From the NCBI GenBank assembly GCA_002398365.1, contig DGYK01000053.1:1-64000 (forward strand): a DNA stretch of 64,000 bases, in the 5' to 3' direction. Below the pieces are notes generated by a model that worked only from the letters and a program-made list of their open reading frames with translations, was not told the DNA's origin and did no database searches. Both the position numbers and the translations under genes were made by a program. The stretch comes from Flammeovirgaceae bacterium UBA5008 (lineage in GTDB: Bacteria; Bacteroidota; Bacteroidia; Cytophagales; Cyclobacteriaceae). Positions 51,324-60,256 of this stretch are shown in pieces. The stretch's first letter is position 1, and each line of letters begins with the position of its first letter.

Positions 51324-52334
51324 ATGTCGCCTATTTTACTTGCCATCGAGTCTTCTTGCGATGAAACATCCGCCTCCATCATACAACATGGCAAGGTACT
51401 TAATAATGTTATTGCCTCACAGAGTATCCATCAGAAATACGGTGGCGTGGTACCTGAATTAGCTTCACGCGCTCATCAGCAAAATATACTCATGGTAGTG
51501 AACGAATGTCTGACCACTTCGGGTATATTGAAAGAGGAATTAAACGCCATTGCATTTACCAGAGGCCCGGGCTTGATGGGCTCATTGCTGGTGGGTGTTT
51601 CGTTTGCCAAGGGTATGGCTTGGTCGCTGGGGTTGCCACTCATTGAGGTGAATCATATGGAAGCTCATGTGTTAGCACATTTTATTGATGATCCGAAACC
51701 TGTTTTTCCATTTTTATGTTTGACGGTAAGCGGAGGACATACCCAAATCGTTTTAGTGGAGGATTATTTGAGAATGAAGGTGATAGGTGAGACGCAAGAC
51801 GATGCAGTAGGTGAGGCATTTGATAAAGCCGCGAAGATGATGGGAATTCCTTATCCCGGTGGACCATTGATAGACCAATATGCAAAGAAGGGCAATCCGA
51901 ATGCGTATAAATTTTCAGAGACATCCATGCCGGGTCTGGATTTCTCGTTTAGTGGAATAAAGACATCGCTACTTTATTTTTTACGGGATCAGAAGAAATT
52001 GGACCCGATGTTTGTTGAAAAAAACAGAGATGATATTTGCGCCAGCTTGCAGCGAAGTTTGGTGGACATGCTTCTCCAAAAATTAAAAAAGGCAGCGAAA
52101 GAAACAGGCATCCGTCAAGTGGCGATAGCCGGAGGCGTATCGGCAAATAGTGGATTGCGTGCCGGTTTAAAAAAGATGGCCGATGAACTGGGATGGACGA
52201 TTTTTATTCCGGAGTTTCAATATTGTACCGATAATGCCGCTATGATTGCAATGGCTGCGCACTATAAATATTTAAACAGTGAATTTTGTACATTAGATGT
52301 GGCTCCGATTGCGTATATGGCAATTGGAGATTAA
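51324..52334 (+). CDS. tsaD: TsaD, tRNA threonylcarbamoyladenosine synthase subunit
   Basis: A 336-residue ASKHA-fold protein required for t6A37 modification of ANN-decoding tRNAs, an essential activity. The ATG at 51324 opens MSPILLAIESSCDETSASI, the typical first motif. The metal-binding H-x-E-A-H motif is VNHMEAHVLAHF, and the phosphate loops GVSANSGLR and YCTDNAAMIA are present. It starts nine bases from tamB on the opposite strand, so its promoter must lie inside tamB coding sequence. Confidence 0.97.
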   Translation: MSPILLAIESSCDETSASIIQHGKVLNNVIASQSIHQKYGGVVPELASRAHQQNILMVVNECLTTSGILKEELNAIAFTRGPGLMGSLLVGVSFAKGMAWSLGLPLIEVNHMEAHVLAHFIDDPKPVFPFLCLTVSGGHTQIVLVEDYLRMKVIGETQDDAVGEAFDKAAKMMGIPYPGGPLIDQYAKKGNPNAYKFSETSMPGLDFSFSGIKTSLLYFLRDQKKLDPMFVEKNRDDICASLQRSLVDMLLQKLKKAAKETGIRQVAIAGGVSANSGLRAGLKKMADELGWTIFIPEFQYCTDNAAMIAMAAHYKYLNSEFCTLDVAPIAYMAIGD

Positions 52335-52339
52335 TCGCT

Positions 52340-52386
52340 AAACCTCCGAGGTTTATTAATCCGCGGATCAGAAGCCTCGGAGGTTT
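52340..52386. repeat. Inverted repeat of the AAACCTCCGAGG type
   Basis: AAACCTCCGAGG (52340-52351) and CCTCGGAGGTTT (52375-52386) form a 12-bp stem, and each arm is itself nearly palindromic. No T-run follows, so it is more like a REP-type intergenic element than a terminator. A third partial copy GGAGGTTTA lies at about 52394. Confidence 0.6.
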
Positions 52387-52423
52387 ACCGATGGAGGTTT
52401 AGCTGAAAAAAGATTAAGTAAAA

Positions 52424-52816
52424 ATGAAGTTGATATTTAAACCGAGTGATCAGAAAAAGTATACTAAAGTGGTGCAACCCAATGATGTTGCTGCGTTTCA
52501 TGGCGAGGTATTGCACGCGGTGTATTCTACTTTTTCACTGGCGCGTGATTTTGAGTGGTCATCGCGGTTATTTTTTATTGAAATGAAAGAGGATGACGAA
52601 GAGGGAGTTGGTACCTTTCTCAGCATCGATCACAAAAGCCCTGCATTTGTAGGCGAGGAAGTGACAATCACAGCGACAGTAGTAAAATTAGAACGAAATG
52701 AACTTACTTGCGCTATTGACGCGAAAGTAGGTACGCGCACGATCGCTACCGGCACTACCGGACAAAAAATGTTGAAGAAAGAAAAATTGAATCAGTTGTT
52801 TACCCAACCGAAATGA
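52424..52816 (+). CDS. Hotdog-fold thioesterase (FlK-like)
   Basis: A 130-residue protein of the thioesterase superfamily. VVQPNDVAAFHGEVLHAVYSTFSLARDFEW, VGTFLSIDHKSPAFVGEEVTITATV and ELTCAIDAKVG match the fluoroacetyl-CoA thioesterase (FlK) pattern with the conserved H-x-S/A-P and G-E segments. It probably hydrolyses a small acyl-CoA; the substrate is unknown. Its stop overlaps the smpB ATG by four bases (ATGA), so it is translated with smpB. Confidence 0.8.
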   Translation: MKLIFKPSDQKKYTKVVQPNDVAAFHGEVLHAVYSTFSLARDFEWSSRLFFIEMKEDDEEGVGTFLSIDHKSPAFVGEEVTITATVVKLERNELTCAIDAKVGTRTIATGTTGQKMLKKEKLNQLFTQPK

Positions 52817-53274
52817 AAGGACGATTTACGAACGATATTAATATCAAAAATAAACAAGCAACTTTTCAGTACGAGTTACTCGAAAAATTTGTGGCTGGCA
52901 TAGCGCTGATGGGCACGGAGATCAAATCCATTCGCGAAGGCAAAGTGAATTTGCAAGACGGTTTTTGCTATTTTCATTCAGGACAAGTACTTGCGAAGGG
53001 AATCAACATAACACCTTATTCACAGGGCACGCATTATAACCATGAAGCGGCACGCGAACGAAAATTGTTATTGAAGAAATCGGAAATCACGCGACTGGAA
53101 TCAAAGGTAGAGGAGAAGGGGTTGACGCTTATTCCTATCCGACTATTTATTAATGAACGCGGATTTGCTAAATTGGAAATTGCTTTGGCCCGTGGAAAGA
53201 AAATTCATGACAAGCGCAACAGCATTAAAGAGCGCGATGTGAAACGTGAATTGAGTAGAGTGAAAATTCGATAA
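52813..53274 (+). CDS. smpB: SmpB, tmRNA-binding protein
   Basis: A 153-residue SsrA-binding protein. The conserved core ATFQYELLEKFVAGIALMGTEIKSIREGKVNLQDGFC and the basic tail GKKIHDKRNSIKERDVKRELSRVKI are clear. It partners with tmRNA to rescue stalled ribosomes. It shares an ATGA overlap with the thioesterase gene and precedes the NlpC/P60-like gene by one base. Confidence 0.96.
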   Translation: MKGRFTNDINIKNKQATFQYELLEKFVAGIALMGTEIKSIREGKVNLQDGFCYFHSGQVLAKGINITPYSQGTHYNHEAARERKLLLKKSEITRLESKVEEKGLTLIPIRLFINERGFAKLEIALARGKKIHDKRNSIKERDVKRELSRVKIR

Positions 53275-53275
53275 T

Positions 53276-54061
53276 ATGGAAGGAACATTTGGCGTTTGCA
53301 GATTATCGGTTGTTAGTGTTCGGAAAGATCCGCAAGTTCTTTCTTTGCAGGTATCCCAATTGCTGTTTGGCGATCATTATGAAGTGATTGGCGTAAGTGC
53401 CGATAAAAATTGGGTTCACATCCGGATTTATTTTGATCAGGTAGAAGGGTGGATCCCTTTCCTACAACATCATCCCATTGCACCTGAATATTTTGATCAG
53501 ATCAACTCGGCTGATTTTAAAATTACCATCGATGTATGTTCAACCATACTCTATAAAAAAACCCCGCTTTCTATTTTGATGGGAAGCATTGTGCCGATTT
53601 CACAATCGGAGTTGTTTAAAATGGAGGAGCAATTTGCTTTTAATGGAGAGTCGAAAAGCCTTGGACAAAAGCGCGAATTTGAGTTTTTGAAATTAATCGC
53701 CTTGAAGTATTTAAACGCTCCGGAAATGGAAGGGGGTAAAACACCATTTGGAATGGATGGGGTGGGGCTTGTTCAAATGGTGCATCGCATTTGTGGATAT
53801 ACGCTGGGTCATTCACTTGAAACCCTGCACCGACACGGAAGGAAGGTTGAAATGGAGTCTGCCAAGCCGGGCGATCTGATTTTTTTATCGGAACTTAATC
53901 AGGGAACCAAGTCAGTAGGCTTGTTGATGGAGGAAAATAAAATTTTGCATGTCGATGGGCGCGTGCGCTTGGATGCCTGTGTAAATGGAAACCTAGTTGA
54001 TGCAGAAACGAAGCATGAATCCCACACGGTCGAGTCGTACAGACGCTATTTGAATGAGTAG
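53276..54061 (+). CDS. NlpC/P60-like protein with lost catalytic residues
   Basis: A 261-residue protein with an N-terminal SH3-like region (about 1-60) and a C-terminal NlpC/P60 domain (about 130-250). The family segment is KTPFGMDGVGLVQMVHRICGY; the catalytic cysteine in DCSG-type enzymes is replaced by G162, and the catalytic His of HVGI is replaced by S213 in KSVGLL. H225 in ILHVDG remains. It should be a pseudoenzyme that may still bind peptidoglycan peptides. It starts one base after smpB. Confidence 0.85.
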   Translation: MEGTFGVCRLSVVSVRKDPQVLSLQVSQLLFGDHYEVIGVSADKNWVHIRIYFDQVEGWIPFLQHHPIAPEYFDQINSADFKITIDVCSTILYKKTPLSILMGSIVPISQSELFKMEEQFAFNGESKSLGQKREFEFLKLIALKYLNAPEMEGGKTPFGMDGVGLVQMVHRICGYTLGHSLETLHRHGRKVEMESAKPGDLIFLSELNQGTKSVGLLMEENKILHVDGRVRLDACVNGNLVDAETKHESHTVESYRRYLNE

Positions 54062-54224
54062 AAATGCCCTTCTTCATTCGGATTAATATTTCTGTTAGAG
54101 TTTCCTCTTATTAAATACCTCTAATTGCAAAAAGCCTTTTGCATTAACCACTATTTGGTTTTATCTTTTACCCTTGATTGGAACAATTCGAAAGTCGATT
54201 AATCGATTTTAAAACAATTGAATC

Positions 54225-54734
54225 ATGAATAGCCGGGTTCTTGTATTAAACCAAGACTATAGCCCGCTGATGGTTTGTTCAGTGGAAAGGGCTTTTATTC
54301 TGGTTTATTTAAACAAAAGTGAGATGGTACGGCCTGCCAATGGCTATCGCCTCAACACCATCACGCGAAGTTTCCCTATGCCTTCCGTCATCCGTTTGAA
54401 TCGCTATGTGAATGCGCCTTATAAAGGAGTTAACCTGACGAGGCAAAATATCTTCAAACGCGACAATAATGAATGCCAGTATTGTGGCACTCGAAGAGAT
54501 TTAACACTTGACCACGTGATTCCTAGTTCGAAGGGTGGACCTCATAGCTGGACGAATCTGGTAACAGCCTGTAAAAAGTGTAACGCAAAAAAAGGAGATA
54601 ACACACCGGAAGAAGCCAACATGCCATTAAAGCGTAAGCCTTACAAGCCGAGCTATGCGCTATTCTTGCGCGATGTTACCGGTTTCAGTCACAATGAGTG
54701 GGACGAGTTTTTAGAAGCGAAAGCGTCTGCTTAA
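54225..54734 (+). CDS. HNH endonuclease
   Basis: A 169-residue protein with a C-terminal HNH domain: zinc cysteines in CQYCGTRRDLTLDHVIPSSKGGPHSWTNLVTACKKCNAKKGD, histidine DH in LDHVIP and the final asparagine/cysteine block. The N-terminal MNSRVLVLNQDYSPLMVCSVERAFILVYLNK is the well conserved lead of this family, seen across Bacteroidota as a housekeeping-type nuclease. Its stop overlaps the convergent kinase stop by four bases. Confidence 0.92.
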   Translation: MNSRVLVLNQDYSPLMVCSVERAFILVYLNKSEMVRPANGYRLNTITRSFPMPSVIRLNRYVNAPYKGVNLTRQNIFKRDNNECQYCGTRRDLTLDHVIPSSKGGPHSWTNLVTACKKCNAKKGDNTPEEANMPLKRKPYKPSYALFLRDVTGFSHNEWDEFLEAKASA

Positions 54735-56077
54735 AATTTCAGAGTAAACACCGTCTTTACATCCAACTCAGAAACCACACTGAGGGAACCATTATGCATT
54801 TGCATAATTTGGCGCGACAATGCCAGTCCAATTCCTGATCCTGTCTTTTTTGTGGTAAAGAACGGAACGAATATCCGGTTGATTGCTTCGGGAATAATTC
54901 CGGGTCCATTGTCGGTTACTTCAATTGTAATGGATTGCCCGTTGTATTTTCCGATCAATTCGATTTTTGGATTTTCAGTTTGGTACAAAGCTTCCATCGC
55001 ATTTTTAATCAGATTGATCAACACTTGCCCGATCATCTCTTCATCTACTTCGAGGGTGAGGTAGTCCGAGTCGCAGATTACTTTAAAGTCGATGGTTGTC
55101 TTTTTAATTTCGGTGCGCATCAGATTGGCCGCATGTTCAAGCAAATCTTTCAGCTTGACAGTTTTAAGCTTCGGCTGCGGCAGTGAAGTGTATTCGCGGT
55201 AAGCGTCAATAAACTGGATCAAACCTTTACTTCTGTTTTCAATCGTAGCTAAACCTTCGCGTAAGTCTTCGGCTCCTTCCGATTTCAGTTCATAATTAAT
55301 TTCTTTCTTCACCATGTCCTGATCTAAGATTTCGCGAAGAGTAGAAGTAAGCGAAGAGATAGGTGTGATCGAGTTCATGATTTCGTGCCGCAGCACGCGT
55401 GTCAGGTTTTGCCACGCTTCCAATTCTTGTTTCTGCAATTCTGTTTGGATGTTTTGAAGCGTTACCACTTTCACTGTATTTCCACGAATACGTAACTCCG
55501 TTGCCTGTATGGTCAACAAAAACTCATTACCCACTTTATACAAAGCGCTTTTACCTGGTTCCGCTTGTTTAAGTGACTGATAAAGGTTTGGGTTTTGATC
55601 CGCGAGTTCGTTAATGTTTTTCAGATTGGTGCTGCCAAAATATTTTTTGGCGTTCGCATTCATCAATTGTACTTCGCCATCTCCATCAAATGAAATAATA
55701 CCGGTTCGCACCTGTTGCACTATGGTGTTCAGGTATTGCCAGCTCTCTTCTTTTTCAGAACGTGCTTTACGAAAAGCTTCCATCACTTCATTGAAAGCAG
55801 TATTTAATTCGCGAAAGCTGGTGCCTAGTTTATTATCATTCGCAAAGCCGGAAATAAAGTCTGAGTATTTGACTGATTCGAGAAAGCGTGTGAGTTTGCG
55901 GTTGGTTTGTGAGGTGAAGCGATAGAGTTCGATTAACTGAAAGACAATGATCAATACTGTGAGGCCGGCAGCAAAAATCATATTCGGCCGCGAAAACATG
56001 TACATCACCAGCCCTACCGACAGTGCCAGCAACACCACCCGAAACGCTACCCGAAACCGAAAATCATTGAAGGCCAT
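54731..56077 (-). CDS. Sensor histidine kinase, NtrY/NtrB-like
   Basis: A 448-residue membrane kinase with two helices (about 12-28 and 33-50), a PAS-like domain (115-210), HisKA with H231 in VLRHEIMNSITPISSL, and an HATPase domain (DNGPGI, GSGIGLALS). The RHEIMN H-box is typical of kinases paired with sigma-54 activators. It is on the same strand as the sigma-54 response regulator gene 160 bases upstream, and the two should be partners controlling the efflux genes beyond. Confidence 0.92.
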   Translation of the reverse strand: MAFNDFRFRVAFRVVLLALSVGLVMYMFSRPNMIFAAGLTVLIIVFQLIELYRFTSQTNRKLTRFLESVKYSDFISGFANDNKLGTSFRELNTAFNEVMEAFRKARSEKEESWQYLNTIVQQVRTGIISFDGDGEVQLMNANAKKYFGSTNLKNINELADQNPNLYQSLKQAEPGKSALYKVGNEFLLTIQATELRIRGNTVKVVTLQNIQTELQKQELEAWQNLTRVLRHEIMNSITPISSLTSTLREILDQDMVKKEINYELKSEGAEDLREGLATIENRSKGLIQFIDAYREYTSLPQPKLKTVKLKDLLEHAANLMRTEIKKTTIDFKVICDSDYLTLEVDEEMIGQVLINLIKNAMEALYQTENPKIELIGKYNGQSITIEVTDNGPGIIPEAINRIFVPFFTTKKTGSGIGLALSRQIMQMHNGSLSVVSELDVKTVFTLKF

Positions 56078-56081
56078 TAAT

Positions 56082-56120
56082 TAATTTGTTAATTCGTTAA
56101 TTCGATAATTTGTTAATTCG
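56082..56120 (+). repeat. Direct 15-base repeat in the kinase/regulator spacer
   Basis: TAATTTGTTAATTCG occurs at 56082-56096 and 56106-56120 in an AT-rich 160-base gap; partial inverted copies (CGAATTA, CGAATTAATTAA) occur at 56205-56240. This is a low-complexity intergenic repeat of the kind seen in Cytophagales; no function is evident. Confidence 0.45.
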
Positions 56121-56237
56121 TTTGATTTGGTGAAGGTTCAAAACTGTATTAAGTTAGACTATTGAATTTAGGTGAGCTATTTTTACTAAAATTCTATTTA
56201 ATCATCGAATTATCTCATTGCCGAATCATCGAATTAA

Positions 56238-57623
56238 TTAAAGTCCATGCTTCTCCAACCTTCTATACAACGATGATCGTGTGAGGCCGAGTTCGGAGGC
56301 GGCTTGGGTAATATTGCCATTGTATTTTTTCAGCACCTTTCGGATCAATAATTTCTCCACTTCATCCAGATTGTATTGATCTAAGCTCACCGATTGATCC
56401 GTTTCTTTCGGAGTTGAGGTGGTAAAATTAAAATCTTCCGGTTGTAACACGGTGGAGTTGCTTAAGATGATGGCACGCTCTAAAGAGTGTTGTAATTCGC
56501 GAATGTTGCCTGGCCACGGATGTTTATTCATGCGGGTCATGGCTGCATCGCTGATCTTGTTCACATTCTTTCCGTATTTAGCAGAATAGTGCTTTAAAAA
56601 ATGATTGGCCAGTAATGGAATATCTTCCAGCCGATCGCGCAATGACGGAATTTGAATTTCAATGGTATTGATGCGATACAACAAATCCTGACGGAAGCGA
56701 TTTTCTTTCACCATATCATATAATGGCATGTTCGTGGCGCAGATCAAGCGGATGTCGATGTTCGTATCTTTGTTAGATCCCACACGACTCACTTTTCGGT
56801 TTTGAAGCACCGTCAGCAACTTTGCTTGCAATGGCATTGACAAGTTACCGATCTCATCCAGAAAGAGTGTTCCGTTGTTGGCTAATTCAAATCGACCGGC
56901 ACGGTCTTCTTTGGCGTCTGTGAAGGATCCTTTTTTGTGCCCGAATAATTCACTTTCAAAAAGTGTTTCCGTGATGGAGCCCAAGTCTACGCTGGCAAAT
57001 GTTTCTGCTTTTCTATTTGAATTGCGATGGATGGCACGCGCAATTAATTCTTTACCGGTTCCATTTTCACCTAAGATCAACACATTCGCATCTGTCAGCG
57101 CCACGCGCTCGATGGTTTGAAAAATGCGTTGCATACTTTGACTTTGGCCGATGATGTCGCTGAATTTTTCGTTGATCGCCTGATTGATCTCCTGATTCTT
57201 AATTTTTAATGTCTCGATCTGATCCCGCGATTCGCGCAAGCGCATCGATGAGTAAAGCGTTGCCAGTAATTTCTCGTTCTCCCAAGGCTTTAATACAAAA
57301 TCGGTAGCCCCCGCTTTGATCGCGCGCACGGCCATTTGCACATCGCCATAAGCAGTTATTAACACGACCACAGCTGAAGGATCAATGCTTAGAATTTTTT
57401 CGAGCCAGTAGTATCCTTCGCTGCCGCTGCTCACATCTTTCGTGAAGTTCATGTCGAGCAAAATCACATCGTAGTCTTCCTGGTTCATTAAGCCGGGAAT
57501 GGCTTCTGGATTTTTCTCAATATCTACTTGAGCAAAATGCCTTTTCAGATACATCTTGGCTGCTTTCAGCAGATCCTCATTATCATCCACAATTAAAATT
57601 TTTCCGTGCTTCGATTCTGACAT
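56238..57623 (-). CDS. Sigma-54-dependent response regulator (NtrC family)
   Basis: A 461-residue regulator with a receiver (phospho-acceptor D57 in ILLDMNFTKD), an AAA+ domain with Walker A GENGTGKE, the sigma-54 contact loop GSFTDA in place of GAFTGA, and a C-terminal Fis-type helix-turn-helix (ITQAASELGLTRSSLYRRLEKHGL). It belongs with the kinase on the same strand. Two sigma-54-like promoters lie nearby on the other strand, before the adaptor and permease genes, and are its likely targets. Confidence 0.95.
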   Translation of the reverse strand: MSESKHGKILIVDDNEDLLKAAKMYLKRHFAQVDIEKNPEAIPGLMNQEDYDVILLDMNFTKDVSSGSEGYYWLEKILSIDPSAVVVLITAYGDVQMAVRAIKAGATDFVLKPWENEKLLATLYSSMRLRESRDQIETLKIKNQEINQAINEKFSDIIGQSQSMQRIFQTIERVALTDANVLILGENGTGKELIARAIHRNSNRKAETFASVDLGSITETLFESELFGHKKGSFTDAKEDRAGRFELANNGTLFLDEIGNLSMPLQAKLLTVLQNRKVSRVGSNKDTNIDIRLICATNMPLYDMVKENRFRQDLLYRINTIEIQIPSLRDRLEDIPLLANHFLKHYSAKYGKNVNKISDAAMTRMNKHPWPGNIRELQHSLERAIILSNSTVLQPEDFNFTTSTPKETDQSVSLDQYNLDEVEKLLIRKVLKKYNGNITQAASELGLTRSSLYRRLEKHGL

Positions 57624-57938
57624 ACTATTAATTTGAAAATTCGATCGTTCGACTATTTGATGAATAAGTTGCTTATCCTTAAAAGGACATTGGCACTTAA
57701 CTCATAATTTATTACTCATTCAAGCAACAATATTGATACCGAAAGGCGAATACCTCTTAAAAACCCTGATTTAGCAAATTACCCTGTTCAAAGGTATCAA
57801 TAATCGTCCGCAATCGAACAATCAAGTTCAGATATGAACGGAAAAAATGCTCAAATAGCTTGAAATTGGGCACCTAACCCCATTACCAATCGTTGGCACG
57901 TTTGTTGGCAATGGGTAGCTGAACTTGAACAACCACCA
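57624..57938 (+). other. Divergent intergenic region between regulator and efflux adaptor
   Basis: About 315 bases, AT-rich at its left end. It carries the sigma-54-like promoter at 57893-57910. No gene is seen; the region is the regulatory hinge between the minus-strand regulator and the plus-strand efflux operon. Confidence 0.5.
57893..57910 (+). promoter_or_regulatory. Sigma-54-like promoter of the efflux adaptor gene
   Basis: TTGGCACGTTTGTTGGCA has a perfect -24 block (TTGGCACG) and a -12-like TTGGCA ten bases after the -24 GG. The -12 GC of the textbook promoter would need to be one base later. The ATG of the adaptor follows 28 bases downstream, a suitable 5' leader. A nearly identical element precedes the first permease gene. 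Confidence 0.6.
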
Positions 57939-59186
57939 ATGGATAAACAGATTAAAAAGAAATTTTGGACATTGAAGCGAATAGCGACTTATGGCGGGGG
58001 TGCGGCTTTGGTTATTTTTATTGCCTACCAACTGATTTTTGCGGACAGACGATCTAAACTGGTCATCGAAAAAGAGAAGATCACTATTTCTGAAGTGAAA
58101 CGTGGCGAGTTTAAAGAGTTCATACCACAAACTGGCACGGTGGAGCCGGCACGAACTGTTTTCTTGGATGCCATTGAAGGTGGAAACATTAAACGAATTG
58201 TACGCGAGAGCGGGGCGGTTTTGAAAAAGGGCGATGTGATTTTGGAACTTACCAATCTGAATCGTGAATTATCTGTATTGCAACAAGAAGCTTCTTTCAA
58301 TGAAAGTATCAACCGTGCACGCGAAACCAAGTTGAATATCATGCGAAACGATTTGGAGCAGCGCCAAACGTTGGCTTTGATAGATAATCAATTGCAAATT
58401 TTAGAACCACAGTACCGCAGACAAAAGCAATTGTTTGAAAAGAAATTGATCTCGCGTCAGGATTTTGAAAAGACGGAAGCTGACTATAAATATAATGTGG
58501 AGCGCAAGCGCATTACTTATGAGGTGTATCGTAATGACTCAATCGACCGCATTCGACAATTGAAAGCGGTTTCTAAATCAGAACAGCAAATGACACTGAG
58601 CTTAGATGGCGTTAGTAAAATCTTGGATAACCTGTTGATTCGATCTCCGATCGATGGACAATTATCAACTCCGCACTGGGAAATTGGTCAGGCGGTAAGC
58701 ACGGCCCAGCGTTTAGGTCAGGTTGACATCATTGGTAGTTTTAAAGTACGTGTTCCAATTGACGAATTGTACTTACCAAAAATTTCAGTAGGACTTCCGT
58801 CTACTACAGACTTTGCCGGAAAGACTTATCGATTGGTAATCACTTATATCTATCCAACGATTCAGAACGGTCGATTTGAAGTAGATATGAATTTTGACGG
58901 GGAAACTCCACAAGGTATTCGCAGAGGTCAATCATTGCGCATGCGTATTGAGTTGGGTCAGGCATCTGAAGAATTATTGTTGCCGGTGGGCGGTTTCTAT
59001 AAAGACACAGGCGGTAACTGGGTGTTTGTACTGGATGGCGATGACAAAGCTGTGAAGCGCGATATCAAGCTGGGTAGAAAGAATTCTGAGAACTTTGAGG
59101 TGCTGGAAGGCCTGAAGCCTGGCGACCGTGTGATTACCTCTTCTTATGAGAATTTTGGGAACAATGAAGTCTTAATTTTGAAATAG
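57939..59186 (+). CDS. Efflux periplasmic adaptor protein (HlyD/MacA type)
   Basis: A 415-residue adaptor of the membrane-fusion family with one N-terminal helix (about 13-30), a lipoyl-like half-site pair (PARTVFLDAIEGGNIKRIVRESGAVLKKGDVILELTN and the later ISPIDGQLSTPHWEIGQ-type half) joined by a long coiled coil, and a C-terminal barrel. Such adaptors connect an inner-membrane ABC exporter to an outer-membrane channel. It precedes the ABC ATPase and FtsX permease genes and lies behind the sigma-54-like promoter. Confidence 0.92.
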   Translation: MDKQIKKKFWTLKRIATYGGGAALVIFIAYQLIFADRRSKLVIEKEKITISEVKRGEFKEFIPQTGTVEPARTVFLDAIEGGNIKRIVRESGAVLKKGDVILELTNLNRELSVLQQEASFNESINRARETKLNIMRNDLEQRQTLALIDNQLQILEPQYRRQKQLFEKKLISRQDFEKTEADYKYNVERKRITYEVYRNDSIDRIRQLKAVSKSEQQMTLSLDGVSKILDNLLIRSPIDGQLSTPHWEIGQAVSTAQRLGQVDIIGSFKVRVPIDELYLPKISVGLPSTTDFAGKTYRLVITYIYPTIQNGRFEVDMNFDGETPQGIRRGQSLRMRIELGQASEELLLPVGGFYKDTGGNWVFVLDGDDKAVKRDIKLGRKNSENFEVLEGLKPGDRVITSSYENFGNNEVLILK

Positions 59187-59296
59187 TGCAACCTATTAAT
59201 AAAATCTGCGTCTAACTTGCAACCAAACACAAAAATTGAAGTATTACTTACAACTAATTGATTAACCAAAACATCCAACCAATAAATCATTTACTC

Positions 59297-59986
59297 ATGA
59301 TCAAATTAAAGAACCTCGAAAAAGTTTACACGACAGAAGAAGTGGAAACTACTGCATTGAATAATATCAATATGGAAATTAAGGATGGCGAGTTCGTTGC
59401 CATCATGGGTCCATCCGGTTGCGGAAAATCAACTTTGCTGAACATTTTAGGATTGTTGGACAACCCATCGGGAGGTGAGTATTATTTTGGAGAGCATGAA
59501 GTTGCCAAATATTCAGAGCGTCAGCGCGCTCAATTACGCAAAGGCTCAATCGGCTTCGTATTCCAAAGCTTTAATTTGATTGACGAATTGACGGTGTTTG
59601 AAAATGTAGAGCTTCCCTTGCTTTACATGAAAGTGCCTTCAGACGAAAGAAAGAAGCGCGTAGAAGAAGTGCTGGAGCGCATGAATATCATGCACCGCAG
59701 AAATCACTTCCCACAACAACTTTCTGGTGGACAGCAACAACGTGTGGCGATTTCTCGTGCCATCGTAGCAAAACCAAAAGTAATCTTGGCCGATGAGCCT
59801 ACCGGTAACTTGGATTCTGCAAATGGTGAAGAGGTAATGAAGTTACTTTCGCAATTGAATGAAGAAGGTACTACCATTTTGATGGTAACACACTCACCTT
59901 ACGATGCAAACTATGCACATCGTATTATTAACTTGTTTGATGGAAAAGTGGTGACCGAGAATATCAAGGAGCAGTTCCATATATAA
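59297..59986 (+). CDS. MacB/LolD-type ABC transporter ATP-binding protein
   Basis: A 229-residue ATPase starting MIKLKNLEKVYTTEEVETTAL (an earlier frame adds 13 residues without conserved features). Walker A is GPSGCGKST, the signature motif LSGGQQQR, and Walker B VILADEPTG, followed by the D-loop and switch histidine in MVTHSPYDANYAHR. It drives the FtsX permeases encoded downstream after a terminator. The gene follows the adaptor after about 110 bases. Confidence 0.95.
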   Translation: MIKLKNLEKVYTTEEVETTALNNINMEIKDGEFVAIMGPSGCGKSTLLNILGLLDNPSGGEYYFGEHEVAKYSERQRAQLRKGSIGFVFQSFNLIDELTVFENVELPLLYMKVPSDERKKRVEEVLERMNIMHRRNHFPQQLSGGQQQRVAISRAIVAKPKVILADEPTGNLDSANGEEVMKLLSQLNEEGTTILMVTHSPYDANYAHRIINLFDGKVVTENIKEQFHI

Positions 59987-60010
59987 TTCATAGGTTTAGG
60001 TTAAGTAACA

Positions 60011-60046
60011 AAACCCATCTCACCTGAGATGGGTTTTTGTTTTTTA
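60011..60046 (+). terminator. Strong terminator after the ABC ATPase gene
   Basis: AAACCCATCTCA and TGAGATGGGTTT form an 11-12-bp stem with a tight CC-centred loop, followed by a run of T residues (TTTTTGTTTTTTT). It ends the adaptor/ATPase transcript, so the permease genes need their own promoter. Confidence 0.88.
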
Positions 60047-60185
60047 GGCATAGGGGTATCGGTTAAGTTAGTTGTCCTATCTTACAGATGAACAGTATGC
60101 TGTTCATAATTGTACATTTAAATGAACATACAATTTAAATTCGAAGAAATAAGCGCGCAGACGCCTATTCTGCGGCCTAAATTTA

Positions 60186-60203
60186 TTGGCATATTTCTTG
60201 GCT
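60186..60203 (+). promoter_or_regulatory. Sigma-54-like promoter of the permease genes
   Basis: TTGGCATATTTCTTGGCT has the same layout as the site before the adaptor gene: TTGGCA, six bases, TTGGC. It matches that 18-base site at 14 positions. It lies after the terminator and 53 bases before the ATG at 60257. Confidence 0.55.
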
Positions 60204-60256
60204 AGATGCAACCTGTATATAGATAAATCGGTCTTAGTAAAGTTAAACTCGCTCTC

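Noticed and set aside
57666..57720. Another TTGGCAC element near 57690 as a sigma-54 promoter for the regulator
   Set aside because: It has the -24-like TTGGCAC but nothing resembling a -12 at the right distance and points away from the regulator gene.
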